DNA of 64,000 nucleotides. Origin: Pseudopyrenochaeta lycopersici (lineage: Eukaryota > Ascomycota > Dothideomycetes > Pleosporales > Pseudopyrenochaetaceae). Of this stretch, positions 34,532 through 46,566 are shown piece after piece; positions within the stretch are counted from its first letter, which is position 1, and each line of letters begins with the position of its first letter. The position numbers were made by a program, and so were the translations under genes. The notes beneath the pieces are model-generated. The model did not search any database. It worked only from the letters and a program-made list of their open reading frames with translations, and had not been told where the DNA came from. The stretch lies in NCBI GenBank assembly GCA_003313425.1, contig NHZP01000050.1, forward strand, positions 186,001 to 250,000. The letters are read 5' to 3'.

Positions 34532-35105
34532 TGTGCATGGGCTACAGCGATTTCGGATAGGGAAGATGCCGGTAGAGAAAGGCTTTTCTGATTTAAACGT
34601 TCCGCCGCACCCATGTCGAGATGCTACTCTGGCTTGTTCACTGCACTTGGCCACGACAGCTCAAACCTAAAACCTAAAACTAAGCCTATCTCTTTAGAAT
34701 TGCCGACAATCGACGGTCTATAAGGTTCGAGTTCGGGTTGAAAAGAAGTTTTGGTCCCAGATTCGCATCTCGTTTGACAATTGCTCGGATTCTGCGCAAG
34801 TTACTCCAAGGTTTCCCAAGTAGCCAACGAGCAAGAACTAGTGGCTACTGAGATGCAGAGTACAACTTTACAGAGCTCAGCAAATGATAACATGAGACAA
34901 GAAGTCATGCCAAATTGAAATTGCGGCATTAGAGATGAGACTTTATCCAATCGGTCAACTTAAGTTGAAACGCTTCAGTAAGCTTTGTGAAATCAGTTTT
35001 ATTTCGTTCACTTCCGGAACATTGTCCCTTTTCCTGCTTGCTGTCCACTACACGCCATTTTCACGAGATTACTCCTGCCACAAGATTACCCACGTTGTCA
35101 CCCCC
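34532..35105. other. Convergent intergenic region, no gene seen
   Basis: 570 bases between 3' ends of the F-box gene and the AAA+ gene. It includes a short CCTAAAA-type run near 34665-34680. No gene seen. Confidence 0.4.
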
Positions 35106-37264
35106 CTATTTATCGCCACCCATCAGGCTTAGGGCCTTCATTCTCAGCTTCAGTACCACATCGAGGTGTTGGGCATTGAGTGGCTTGTTCTTCTTCGCCG
35201 CCAAGATCCGAGCGGTCTTAATCGCACTCTTGATTTGCCTGCCATTGAAGTCCCATTGAGCCAATGTCATCAACTCATTGTCATGAATTTCAACAGCTTT
35301 TGGGTCCATGGTGGCCAGGAAGTTCTGCCAGACTTTTAAGCGGTCGTCCATAGTGAGGGGTTTGTATGTCAGGGTGATATCGATACGGGATTCGAATGCT
35401 AAATCAAGACTTTGCGTACGATTAGTAGTCAGAATCATGATGCCGTTGTAGTACTCCAGGAGTCGAAGGAATACCGATACCAGCTCGTTGCGCTGAAGAT
35501 TATTCATTGTGCGCGCTTCCAAGAAGACATCTGCTTCATCTATGAGGAGAACGGCGCCGAAGTGAGCGCATAGTTTGAGAGCTTTCTCAAGGCATTTTTC
35601 AACATGATGCGCATCGATTCCCAAGTCACCAGCGCCGAGCCTATAGAGCGGCCGACGTAAATGCTCAGAGACAGTCTCCGCAGTAAGAGTCTTGCCCACA
35701 CCTGGGGGGCCGCATAATAACATGATCATGCCTTGACCTTTGCCTCCAATGAAATCGTCGAAGGGCTTCCCAGCTTGATACTGGTCCCGGTCAACCAGGG
35801 CCAACAGGATATCCTTCTCCTCCTGGTCAAGTACGAGGCTATCGAAGGCGTGTTCAGCCCAGTGGATCTCATGAAGCTTGATCAATTCAAGTCGCGCCCA
35901 GTGCTTCTTTTCAATGCTAAAGCAGATGACAGTTGGCACTGCTAAGAGGCATTGTTCGTCCGTCATGGGCGCGAGACTCTCTTCCACTACTTCTCTAGTG
36001 CTGTTGGGTTGTGGAGGTGAGTTACGTTTCATGGATTGAGCCCAGGTGAGTTGGCCGATCTCAGACAAGTCGGCGTAGTCTGGGAAACGAGTTTCGTACT
36101 TGTGAAAAGCCCTTGCGTCAACGATCACCCGCTCATTCATGCGTTCTCCGTGCTCATCGGTGAACGCCATAAAAAAGTGGCCCCGCAATTTTTCGAATAT
36201 ACGACCCCGGTGAATTAGCTGGTCTGCAACTTTCTTCTCATCAGGTAACCCTTTAAGAGGCGAAACGTCTATCGCAGTCAGAGCACGCAGTCCATAGAAA
36301 TCGTTCATGCGCCATCTTTCGGAACTTAGCCCGCATCGTCGGCCATCCCAGTCCACTACGTCTACACAGATTTCGTAGCAGTCGCGTCGATCCTGCAGTT
36401 TCCTGAGGTGACAACTACGAACAATGCCAACACTATTGGACACGTGATTTATTGCTGGCATCCCTGGCACATATAAGAGAGGTAGATCTTTGAACGCGAC
36501 ATGTATAGTTGTTTCGACTTGATGAAGCGTATCGAAGGAATCCTTGAGGAGCGGTTCAAGCACATCCTGAAGCAGTTCCATATGTGCTTTGGCATCTGAC
36601 CCAGCATCGAGTTCGTTCAGGTAATTCAGAAATGTTTGCCATCGGTGGATGAAGGGGAGGAATGGAGCTGGGAATGATTTAAGTTCATGCTGCGTGAGGC
36701 CGGGGTAGCCTTCCAGGATTATTCCCAAAGCTGAATGAAGTACTGCGCTATTCACGCGGACTTCTGAAACCCGCCACTCATCTTCTGCCGCGTCGAAGAC
36801 ATGAAGAACATTCACGGCAAATGTCTCGCGCATCTTTTTCGTCTTGCTTTTGTCAATCGTCATGTCAAATTGAACAGGCTTCTCATCGACCCAATGAAAC
36901 CTTTTCGGGTCATTTGCGTATGGAACGTAGTAGACGTCCCTACTATCGCAGCGTTCTCCTTTCTCAGCTGCCTCTACAAGGTCATTCGGTTCATGTATTC
37001 CGTATAGGGCATTGAACATCATCGGATCCGGAAGGGTGTGAGACATCTGCGTGTGCATCAGTTCAATTCAAAGTAAGGGCCGGCAACCACGGAGAATAGC
37101 TCATAACGTCACCACAACATCTGTCTCCCGCGAGCTTCTGAGTTGCTCTATGTATCACTTACATGAGGGAAATGTGGGGGTTCCATCCCTGGTTGTCCAA
37201 ATCCTAGAGACCCAAACTGTGGAGAATCAAAATCAGGAGGGGGCGGAGGACCGTGCCTGTTCAT
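35106..37264 (-). CDS. Fungal AAA+ ATPase, membrane-less, two exons
   Basis: Exons (minus) 37163-37264 and 35106-37046, 680 residues. Exon 1 codes only a Pro/Gly-rich tail (MNRHGPPPPPDFDSPQFG); intron 37047-37162 is in phase 0 (GTAAGT ... CACGCAG). The N-terminal 400 residues are the uncharacterised region typical of this fungal ATPase family (often called DUF7025). The AAA+ core is at about 455-600: Walker A GPPGVGKT, Walker B VLLIDEADVFLE, sensor 1 ILTTNR and arginine-finger region FESRIDITL. Members resemble the ATPase part of BCS1/ATAD proteins, but their role is unknown. No transmembrane segment is seen. Confidence 0.85.
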
Positions 37265-39387
37265 GTTGATAGAGAGTTCTGTATTTCGTATGAATTTTGT
37301 AAACTTCAAAGATTTAAGTGAAGTAGATGATTGGAATTGGAAAGCTTTAAAATCTGGATTAGTCGCGGTAAAGTAGCAAGTCCGTTTAGGCAGACGGCCC
37401 CGGAGGACTGGTAGCCTTATCAACAGGGTTGACACTCAGATCCAACTATTGCTCAATTAAAAGTGTAAGAAACCGGTCACCCATGTTGTACAAGATTTAC
37501 ATACGTCAGTATGCTGCAGGATTTGAAACAAAATCGCGCATGGTAAGGCGAATGAGTGGCCGAGATGATAGCGGGGTTACCTGCGGCGTAGTCTTGCAGC
37601 TTGAACTTGTGACAATAAGATGCTTTGGCCCCCCAAATCGCTGCAAAAGTCTTATGACATGCTAAGAGACCTGAACTCGCATCGTACTCTGTCAGTAGAC
37701 TTTTTTAAATCAGAGCCTTGTGCGCTTCGAATTGCATCTTACTCAGCAAATGCTGTATGTGCCAGTCAATGCACTCACTTATAGATTAGTGTCTAGTTGT
37801 AATTCTGTACCATCGAAGGCTGCCTTTGATAAGTCTGCGAGCATATTAATGGCAATATTTCAATCGTTGTGGTGACAGCCATGCTCTGTCATGATGAGGG
37901 CCATGGTGAAGGTAGTCATGCCCATTCAAAGTGGTGTGATGGCGGGGATGGAATGTGCAGACGCAGTGAGTTTTTGCTGACTGTGATATCACTGCGAAAT
38001 ATTGAAATAGCCACGATTTCAGTATTACCTCCGGCAAGGCCGACTATTTGTAGTAGACGTCAGATGCCTGCCTAATGCTATTCAACATTGGTATTAAGAT
38101 AATAGAAGATTATGGTACCACGCGATTCAGTATGCACAAGGGCCAATGTAAGCTAGTAAACGCAGTGGGGCAGAGCCATCGATGATTGGGAGATAGCGCT
38201 GCACGTGTAAACGGCATTGATAGAGTAGAGTGCCTGAGACTCCCATGTGTGTCCGGGAAATAGACGATACGACCAAAGAGACCAGCTCGCCACTGATTAT
38301 ATTTGATCAAGGATACCGAGAAAAATCAAAGGAAGAAACATAGCTGACGCATCAAAGCGAAGTCAAGTCGGGAGACTGTCTGATCCAGAAGAACACAACT
38401 AGTTTTGAGCATGACTGTAACGTATTGGGTTATATTAGAAGCACGGCATACAATCTAAAAGAAATACAATATTCAAACTACTGTCGTTAAAGGTTGGGCA
38501 TCGGCAAAGGGATGGTGATGAAATTCAATGCCTATTCTATGAGCATAGGGAAACTCCACGTCACCGGCTATGACAGACTGCCATGTGTTTCTGCCTGAGT
38601 CGTGGACTAATAAGTGACAGTCTGGCGATGACTAAATTACACGTTTGACCCTTTTGCCAGTTTGATTATCTGTAGGGTTCTCCTCGTGGGTCTGCAAAGG
38701 GATGGAAAATGCACGGCTGGCTATGTGCTCAAAAGTTCAGCATAACCCCCTTGTACGACCTGCGCCACGATATACCGGCATTTTTTTTTGAGTTGGAAGC
38801 ACTTAGTGGCCATGAATGCTTAAGGGGCACCCCTGGCATACAACGGTACCCTTGAGCCATAAATGGGATTATCCATGAAATCTGCCCCTGCTCAACCCAA
38901 AATATAAGTGGTGTGCTCGCCAATACTGCGCCTATTCATTCGACCATGCTTGGATTCATGCTCCAAAGAAAGACGCATAACGCCTTGATGAGCTTCAAAT
39001 CTAGCAATCCCTGTCAAGCCAACTGCCACGTCGTCGATGACACGTGACAATTTTGACCCAAGCGCTAATCCCTCACCGCTTACCGCCGAGGCAAACAAGG
39101 CAGAGACTCCTGTTTGGTCTTGGCAATAAATAGTTAGGACTGGGAATCATGACTCTTTTCCTCTCCAATTCATCCTCTCGAAGCCACGGTCAGGTGTTGT
39201 TCAGATTCACGCGCCTCAGCAAACTTCCCGCATTCTTTAGCTCAGGGTCTTCTCCACAAACATTGCGAAACATTAGCGAGCCCTGCATAATATAAGCCTC
39301 CGCTACACACCACAGCCGCATAGCCGGAACACTACGTCATCGTTGCCGCTCCGCAAACTGTTATTGATCGACACGCAGACGAACAAC
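37265..39387. other. Intergenic region, no gene seen
   Basis: 2.1 kb between divergent genes. Frames are short and on both strands; none shows a domain or splice-supported extension. The last 130 bases are probably leader of the gene at 39388 (ccgctacacaccacagccgc). Confidence 0.45.
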
Positions 39388-40125
39388 ATGTGCTACCACA
39401 ACTACACACAACACAACGGCTGCGGCCATATCGGCGAGTCGCATACTCATCCATGGACGCTTTGCGACCGCGCTTTGCAGCGCCTTAACGAGCTGCGTGG
39501 ACCGGGCTCTCCTCCACTCTCTCCAGCAATAACGAGTTTTGAGACGCCAAAGCGATCTTCATCGACGCGACGGTTTTTCTCGCTAAGTGGAACCTTGTCG
39601 CGGTCTTCAACAAACGCATCAACGTCATCGTCGTCCCGACGCGCCATATCTGGTCCGTCGGGCACGGCCACGCCGCGGTCCTCAACCTCTACCTATAGCT
39701 CCTTCACGCCAGCAACCTACGGGCCAACCACCGCACTGGATTACTCAACTCTACCCGATCACCAGCTCGCCGCCGTGAAATGCGCAGATCCAACAAAACG
39801 CACGCATGTCAGTCGCGAGATGAAAGTATGTAAAGTATGCATGAAAGCAATCGTCGACATGCGCTCTATGATCGCTCGTTATGACAAGACAGGTAGCATC
39901 AGAGGAACTGTTGCATTCGAGAGGTTCCTCAAATGGGAAGGCGAAGGTGCAGGAGATGCAGAGGGCGATTTGACTGTCCCTGTCGATGATAATGAGCCCG
40001 GAGCAGTATATGGAGCGAGACAAGCCATTATCATGGGGGTACCTGAGAGCTCCTTCAACAAAGCTGGACCGAAGGGGTTGGGCACCCTCGGTATGAATGA
40101 CGAAGGGTATTTTGAGAAATATTGA
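39388..40125 (+). CDS. Hypothetical MC...CGH-type small protein, 245 residues
   Basis: Single exon, started at the ATG at 39388 (caacATGtgc) because the protein then opens with MCYHNYTQHNGCGHIGE, a pattern that recurs in many ascomycete orphans and in the next gene at 40927. Residues 50-110 are a Ser/Thr-rich disordered stretch. Residues 150-170 hold a second Cys pair (VCKVCMKAI), so a small zinc site formed by Cys/His is plausible. No signal peptide or membrane segment. I cannot name a function. Confidence 0.65.
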   Translation: MCYHNYTQHNGCGHIGESHTHPWTLCDRALQRLNELRGPGSPPLSPAITSFETPKRSSSTRRFFSLSGTLSRSSTNASTSSSSRRAISGPSGTATPRSSTSTYSSFTPATYGPTTALDYSTLPDHQLAAVKCADPTKRTHVSREMKVCKVCMKAIVDMRSMIARYDKTGSIRGTVAFERFLKWEGEGAGDAEGDLTVPVDDNEPGAVYGARQAIIMGVPESSFNKAGPKGLGTLGMNDEGYFEKY

Positions 40126-40926
40126 GTTTGTAGTGTTTGATGTCTGACTATGTAGTGATGTGTAATTAGCTAAACGAATAGAACAAGGATGCATGGGCAC
40201 GGTGGTTTTCTACGCCATTCTTACAGGATCTCCATCGTGACTGGTTCGGTCACCATTTCCCATGAGACCACTACAATCGACACCTTTGCCAGAATATCTT
40301 GAAGAGGAAACATTTAAGGTATATAATAGTGCGCTAGCCCCTCTCCGTCGGCTTGCGTGCTGCTTTGATGTGTTTTGTCATCGGTAATGCCGGGTGCAGC
40401 TTAAGCAGGCTTGCCGAAGGGTAGGAATCACTAGTACTTAAATTCTCGTAGGCACATTTGTAAAAACATGTAGCCTAGGACAATTTGCCCTACATGTAAA
40501 TCGCACTTCATGTTGCGTTTTCTTACTCTCATTGGCTCGATAGAATAGTCATCTTCCAGCCTTCTCATCAAACACTGCCTCCGTCTACCAGATAGCTGTG
40601 TGAAATATAATATGCTATCATGAGATCCCCGGAATAGCGGTGGTGAAAGGGCCATGCCATGCCATAAGCACAATGATAGATTCCATTGTTCACTCCTCGA
40701 TGCCCTGACAACGGCTGTTCGAAGTGAAACAAAAAGGGTACTTTAATTCTTAAAAGAAGCGCCAAAAGATATATATTATCAACTCACTCTTCTACAAATC
40801 TCTCATTCCTTCTTCCCAAGATACTACCGCCTCACAGCACTCTTCACCAAAATCACACTTGAATCGCGCCCTCAACGCCAGAACCCTCCTATATCCCCAA
40901 CACACAATAGATCACAAAATAACACC
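40126..40926. other. Intergenic region, no gene seen
   Basis: 800 bases. It has a TATA-like stretch (TATATATTA about 40770-40778) and a CT/CA-rich leader of about 130 bases before the ATG at 40927, so the lower half is probably promoter and 5' leader. Confidence 0.45.
40770..40778 (+). promoter_or_regulatory. TATA-like element for the 40927 gene
   Basis: TATATATTA lies about 150 bases before the ATG, followed by a pyrimidine-rich leader. Assigned by position only. Confidence 0.35.
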
Positions 40927-41304
40927 ATGTGTGTCGAAGTGCACTTGAACTTCCGCCGCTGTGGCCACAGCCAGCCCGACCGCTGGGACTATTGCAGCGT
41001 GCTGATCGCCTCTGAACGTGTCCCCGCCACAGGCCACGCATGCCGGCGGTATAAACTGCGACGCAAGAACAAAAAGGATTCTTCGAATTGCTATGAGTGC
41101 TTGGCAGACGAGTTCATCGCGGATTTGATGGCCACTTATGCGAGCGAGGCGCGTGCGGGCAATGCTGCCATGATGGGAAATGCTGGGTGTGAAGATGGAA
41201 GTACTTCTCCAGAGTCATTGGATCAGACGACGTCAGAGGGCAGTAAGCGGAGTCGAAAAAGGAGGTTCTTAGGGCGGCTCGAAAGGCTGTTTGGGCATCG
41301 CTAA
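40927..41304 (+). CDS. Small MC...CGH-type protein, 125 residues
   Basis: Single exon. It begins MCVEVHLNFRRCGHSQPD, followed by DYCSVLI and NCYECLADEF, giving several Cys and His in the first 60 residues that could hold zinc. The C-terminal half is Ser/Glu-rich and ends in a basic patch (SRKRRFLGRLERL). It resembles the N-terminus of the neighbour at 39388 and may be a distant relative. Function unknown. Confidence 0.6.
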   Translation: MCVEVHLNFRRCGHSQPDRWDYCSVLIASERVPATGHACRRYKLRRKNKKDSSNCYECLADEFIADLMATYASEARAGNAAMMGNAGCEDGSTSPESLDQTTSEGSKRSRKRRFLGRLERLFGHR

Positions 41305-41423
41305 TTGCGGCTTAGATTTGTCGAGGCAGTGTGAGATGGCCTTGTAGGGGTTGGCATCCCTGACTATGTGGCTCTTCTCATTTCTAATCCAACTGACATA
41401 TAATATAACAAAGGCATTCCACC

Positions 41424-43766
41424 CTACCAAAGCTTTGTTTCGAACCTCTCTCTCAACTTCTCGTACTTTTTGATATCACCTACAGATGGTTTGATGTTAC
41501 GCGCAGCTTCCACGAAGTCAATCTCCTCAACCACATCAGAGCGCCGCCGTAAGGCGTGCTGCCCAGCTTTCCGTAACAGACTCTCCAAATCAGCACCACT
41601 AAAATTGTGGCACTCTTCTCGTCTCCCAATCTCCGCGAGGTCCGCGCTGATGACGCCGCGCTGTCGAATCAATGCCTTCAGAATATCCACGCGCTCCTCT
41701 GGCTTCGGCAACTCGACGTACAATAGCGTTTCCAAGCGCCCTGGACGCAGCATGGCTTCGTCGATCATCTCGGGTCGGTTTGTCGCTGCGATCAAGTAGA
41801 TTCCTTCACGCATGCTGAGGCCATCGAGTTCAGTGAGCAGTGTGTTTACAACACGGGCGGATGCTTCGTGAAGCTCAGTAGAGCGCTTGGGAACCAAAGC
41901 ATCAAGCTCGTCGAAAAAGATTACACAGGGGACAGAGGAGCGGGCGCGCATGAAGACTTGGCGCAGGGCGCGCTCGGATTCTCCGACGTACTAGAGCATT
42001 GTTAGACGGAGGTCGAATTAAGAGCGGCTTACGTTGACTAGTTTTAAGATGGGGCTGGCATTGCAGAGTACAAGATGTGTTCGCCGGGCTTTAAATCGTA
42101 CAAAACAGAAATCTAAACTCACCTTATTCAGCAACTCAGGCCCCTTGACGCTAATAAAGTTTGCTTTGGATTCTGCAGCCACAGCCTTCGCCAGTAGTGT
42201 CTTACCACAACCAGGAGGGCCCCAAAGCAGAACACCGGTAGGGGCCGAGATACCCACTTTCGCATATCGCTGTGGGTTCTGAATCGGTTCGACGATAGCC
42301 ATCTCTAGTTCGTCTCGTACGCCTTCGAGCGCTCCCACATCCCGCCATGTAGTATCTGGGACTGTTGCAAAGCCCTCTCGCTTTGACGAAGGAGTTATCG
42401 TAGGAAGAACAGCCTGGAAAGCCGCCATTGTAATCATTGTGTGTTCAAACCCTGGTGGCTCCGCCATCTCTGAATTTCGTAATCTGCCAATCAAGCGTGC
42501 AATTGATTGATCTTCAGAGACTGCCTTCTCGTCTACTTCCATTTCAACGGCCGCATCTGCAGCCTGTCTTTCCAGAGCTTCTCGATATTGGTCCATAGAC
42601 CATGTCCCTGCCTTACTCACTAGATCCTTTAAATCTGCACCGACAAAACCTGCTGTCTTCTTGGCGAGTACGCTAAAGTCAACATCAGTAGAGAGTTTGG
42701 GTCGACGCGTCAATGCTTTCAATATCATCTCTCGCATGGACTCGTTGGGCACACCCATGCTGATTTCAGTGTCAAATCGACCACCACGTCGAAGAGCTGG
42801 GTCCAAGCTGTCGGGCCGGTTCGTTGCTGCAAGCACAATGACGGGTTTACCGTCATTGCCTTCCATGGCAAGACTGTCCATAGAAATTAGGAGCTGCGCT
42901 ACAATGCGCTTCTCCATTTGGCTTTGCGCAGTGTCTCTCTTTGGTGCAATAACGTCAATCTCATCGATGAAGATGAGACACGGAGCGACCTCCTTGGCTT
43001 TCTCGAAATGCTCTCTGACTTGCTTTTCTGACTCTCCCGACATCCCAGAGACCACCGAAGGGCCAAGAATCTCAATGAAGGGTACTCCCATCTCAGCTGC
43101 AAAAGCTCGGCAAATCACAGTCTTGCCACAACCTGGAGGGCCATGGAGCAGAATTCCACGAGGAATTGGAATCTCGCGCTCGACGTATGCGTCTGGACGT
43201 AGCAAGGGTAGAACCAAATGCTCCTTGAGCTGCTTCTTAACTTTGTCAACGCCTCCAAGGTCATGCAAGGTAACACCCTGAGGTGGAGCGGTGTCAATCT
43301 TTGACTCCTGTGGTGCTGACCGTTTTAATCTCTTGCTTTCGCGTTCTCCCTTAGACTTCTCGCCGTCTCTTTTCTTTGTCTTCTCACTCTTCTCTCCATT
43401 TGCAGCCGGTGTAACAGTCCCTGAGCTTGCCCACTGACTTACAATCTGCTTATTCATCCAATCAACAGACTTGTCCTTCTTCTCCTTCTCTTCACCCCCA
43501 AAATCGCCTTCAAGCTCGGCCATCTCGTCTTCGTCATCTCCGCTCTCATCTTCACGGATAACGTCAATCACGCGCTCAATACTGTCCTCCAGCTGCTTCT
43601 TTGGCCTCCGCTTTAAGCTCGAATTTGAGCGAGAAATATAATCGTACACGGCTGTGAGCCGGAGCTTGAGAGGAGATTCATTTTTCTCGTCCAGATATTT
43701 GCGGACTACTTGGTAGACTTCTCGGTCCAGGCCCTGCTGGAGCGTAGGTCGACCCTTTGAAACCAT
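41424..43766 (-). CDS. RIX7: Ribosome biogenesis AAA+ ATPase Rix7
   Basis: Exons (minus) 42123-43766 and 41424-41990, 736 residues. Intron 41991-42122 is phase 0 and joins PELLNK|YVGESERALRQVF, the conserved pore-loop region of the second AAA module. N-terminal residues 1-75 match the Rix7 nucleolin-like domain (LDREVYQVVRKYL); then an acidic and a Lys-rich linker with SKRLKRS. AAA module 1 has Walker A at 209-216 (GPPGCGKT) and IFIDEIDVIAPKR; module 2 repeats GPPGCGKT and FFDELDALVPKR. Rix7 (NVL in animals) extracts Nsa1 from pre-60S particles in the nucleolus. Length fits the family. It is divergent from VPS20 with a 212-bp gap. Confidence 0.93.
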
Positions 43767-43978
43767 TTGTCTGCATGCGGTGGATTTCCAGCAAGGCTGT
43801 TAGCTTTAACAATCTTGAAGTTTGTGTTGCGTTGCTTGTGATGCCCACAAAAAAGTTCGACACGGCTTATCGATAAGCTAGCGTCGGCATCTCTCCAGCC
43901 GATGATCGCATACGTCAATCAAGGCAGAGCATCCAGGCCGCATGCACGACACAGCGAGCCCATGGAGGCAGCAACAAG

Positions 43979-44725
43979 ATGGGCAACTCTAGCAGCTCGA
44001 ACAAAATTTCTGCTCAGGACAAGTACGCGATACCTTGCAAGCCCATGCGCCACAGCGCTGACTGCTCAGGGCGATCCTGGATATGAAGAACCAGCGCGAC
44101 AAGCTGCGACAGTACCAGCGGCGCATCACCGTCCTCACCGATCGCGAAAAGGAGATTGCAAAGGAGTGCCTGCTCAAAGGCGATACGACTAGGGCGAAGC
44201 TGGCCCTTCGGCGGAAGAAGTACCAGGAGTCGCTGCTGTCCAAGACAGACGCCCAACTAGCGCAGTTGGAGGTGCTGACGAGCGACGTCGAGTTCGCCTT
44301 GGTCCAGAAAGATGTTTTATATGGCCTGCAGCAAGGTACGGCAGTGCTGAAGGAAATCCACAAGGAGATGGGTGGCATAGAGAACGTTGAGAAGCTTCTG
44401 GGTGAGAACGAAGAAGCGAGGGCTTATCAAGAAGTGCGTAGTCTGCTGGAGCCCCTCGCGCCCTTTTCTCTCATTTGCTCATACACGTGTGCAGGAAATA
44501 AGCGAACTTCTCGCGAACAAAATGTCGAATCAGGACGAAGACGAAGTCGAAGACGAGCTCGAGGCACTCGAGGCCGAAGTCAACGGCGTGACGGTGCTGC
44601 CAAATGCGCCAGTCGGACAACCGCAGTTCACACCAGAAGAGAAGGCGCAAATGGCAAAGGACAGGGCAGCGAGAAGAGCACGGGAAAGGGCTGCTGAGCA
44701 GGCGCCGCAGCCCGTGTTGGCATGA
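43979..44725 (+). CDS. VPS20: ESCRT-III subunit Vps20
   Basis: Exons 43979-44022, 44070-44433 and 44495-44725, 212 residues. The first exon supplies the N-myristoylation signal (MGNSSSSNKISAQDK) expected of Vps20/CHMP6; the first intron is only 47 bp with a GCTGAC branch. The second intron (GTGCGT donor) lies in phase 0 between AYQE and EISELLANK. The helical core (ILDMKNQRDKLRQYQRRITV, LLSKTDAQLAQLE) and the C-terminal acidic MIM-like tail are typical of the Snf7 family. Vps20 nucleates ESCRT-III on endosomes downstream of ESCRT-II. Confidence 0.93.
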
Positions 44726-45149
44726 TGGAGCATTTGATCGGCGCGTAGGAGTGCATTAGAGCGAGGCGTTGGGGTGTTTGTTAGTCATGTCTTTGCACGT
44801 AGAGGAGGTGTTTTGCTGGTTTGCTCGCATCTCTGCATAGAATAGTGGCCAAGTATAGATTGTGAGCCTATGGATTTTTGTGTTTGGAGTGCCCACGTGC
44901 TCAACATGGAGGCGACACTGGATCCCCGTTCTGGATGCCCATCCTGTCTTGCAGACGCGTCACAGTCTCAGCTTCCTTTCCGCGATCAGCAGACAAACAC
45001 GTCATAGCTCTTGTATTACTTGTAACCCAGCGTGCAACTCGCTCAAGACTGTCGTTTCTGCCCTATCTTCCACCATCGACCAACAGAACCCTGGAGCTAC
45101 CCCGCCCCCACTACCCGACCCCTTCACCTGCCAGACATCCATAACAAAA
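44726..45149. other. Intergenic region, leader of the PITH gene
   Basis: 424 bases. The frame of the PITH gene is open upstream to 44862 but this part is CT-rich leader-like sequence and contains no good protein features; the ATG at 45150 is preferred. Confidence 0.5.
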
Positions 45150-45818
45150 ATGTCCCACAACCACGACCACTCGCACTGCCACGACGAGCACCACGACCAT
45201 GGCGACGGCCATGAGCACGACCATACCGATGACATCACGCCGGCACTGCAGAATATCCTCCACGAACAAATTGACTTCAGCAAGCTCGTCACGCTCAATG
45301 AGGATGAATCTAACAGTGGACGCGCCATCTGCCAGAAAACATGGGCACAGCGCCTGGAGCCCCAGCCCGAGCTGAAGAGCAGCGCAGACGAGCAGCTGTT
45401 GATGATTGTGCCATTTACTGGGCAGGTGCGACTGCATTCCATCCTCATCCGGACGTCAAACAGCCAGAGTTCGCCCAAGACGCTCAAAGTCTTCTTGAAC
45501 CAAGACTCGATGGACTTTGAGACTGCGGGCGAGAAGGAGGCCACCCAGACGCTCGAGATCAGCCAGACCAACGACGTGCAGGAGATACCCGTCAAGCGGG
45601 CATATTTCAACACCACACGCAGTCTTGCCCTGTTTTTCCAAGACAACTGGTCGAATGGCGAAGAGGATGAAACCGTTATTACGTATCTGGCATTCAAGGG
45701 CGACTTCATGAAGTTGAACAAGGAGCCGGTCAGTGTGCTGTACGAGGCGGCCGCGAATCCGAGTGACCACAAGAACATTGTAGGAATTGGGCAGGGCGTT
45801 GGGAGGAGCATACAATAG
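45150..45818 (+). CDS. PITH-domain protein
   Basis: 222 residues, single exon. It begins with a His/Asp-rich stretch (MSHNHDHSHCHDEHHDHGD), possibly metal-binding, then a PITH domain at about 30-200 with the patterns DFSKLVTLNEDESN, LLMIVPFTGQVRLHSILI and YLAFKGDF. PITH is named for the C-terminal part of thioredoxin-like proteins that binds the proteasome; stand-alone homologues (yeast YLR/PITHD1 type) are thought to affect proteasome or transcription processes. Placed next to VPS20 on the same strand. Confidence 0.85.
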   Translation: MSHNHDHSHCHDEHHDHGDGHEHDHTDDITPALQNILHEQIDFSKLVTLNEDESNSGRAICQKTWAQRLEPQPELKSSADEQLLMIVPFTGQVRLHSILIRTSNSQSSPKTLKVFLNQDSMDFETAGEKEATQTLEISQTNDVQEIPVKRAYFNTTRSLALFFQDNWSNGEEDETVITYLAFKGDFMKLNKEPVSVLYEAAANPSDHKNIVGIGQGVGRSIQ

Positions 45819-46207
45819 GCGGGGTGGATGAACAGAGGGGACTGAAGCACGGCAGAAGCATACATGGGGTCAATTGCACGGGTAGATCAATTGGCAGGAT
45901 GCAATGGGCTTGCTACCTTTATTCGCAAATCAGGACTTCGACATCTGTGGGGTCAGCAAAAGAGAATCGCAAAATGGAATGAAGAAACATACTCTGTGTA
46001 TCGTTTGGTATCTGCGGGTATCATCATCTATCATCGCCCCCTCCTTCTCGCCGTGTATCCAACGCTGAACTGTGCTGATGGTCTTTCGCATTTGCAATCT
46101 CGTTCTCTTCCCTTGTCCCCGCTTCATCCCATACTCAATCCCATAGTCGGATGTGCCGTTTCCCCCTCAGACTGAATTGTATATCATGCCGCCTTTCCAT
46201 CCATCCT
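45819..46207. other. Short convergent intergenic region
   Basis: 390 bases between the 3' ends of the PITH gene and LSM8. No gene seen. Confidence 0.4.
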
Positions 46208-46566
46208 TCAGACATGTCTCGTCCCTCCCAGAACCTCTCCATGCACCTTACTCCAGTCGATCTTCCCATCGATATCCTCGTCTACCCGTCCCACCACTGC
46301 CACACTGTCCCCCCGTATGATATACAACCCCAAAGGCACTTCTTCGCTTGGTACTTCTTCGTCCCGCGGTCGTATGATGCGCTCGACGGCTTCTTGGAGG
46401 ACAAGGTTCATGCTGCCGTCGCACGAGTGCAGGAGGCCGACCATGGTGCGCCCATCGAGTGTGAGGACGGATACTCGCTCTATGGACGAAGTCGTCAGTG
46501 GGTGCAGAGAGCAGGCAGAAGGACGAGCATGAGGCACCTACTGTTTAGGTAGGCGTTGAGCGCCAT
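46208..46566 (-). CDS. LSM8: U6 snRNA-associated Sm-like protein Lsm8
   Basis: Exons (minus) 46542-46566 and 46208-46479, 98 residues. Exon 1 encodes only MALNAYLN and is short enough to be missed; the 62-bp intron (GTAGGT donor, CACTGAC branch) gives YLN|KRVSVLTLDGR, the Lsm8 start. Sm motif 1 (VSVLTLDGRTMVGLLHSCDG), NLVLQEAVERI, and Sm motif 2 (GLYIIRGDSVAVVGRVDE) are present and the protein ends GGTRHV like its orthologues. Lsm8 defines the nuclear Lsm2-8 ring that binds the U6 3' end. Confidence 0.92.

Noticed and set aside
34661..34684. Telomere-like CCTAAAA units
   Set aside because: Only two units, not the CCCTAA repeat of ascomycetes, and inside ordinary intergenic DNA.
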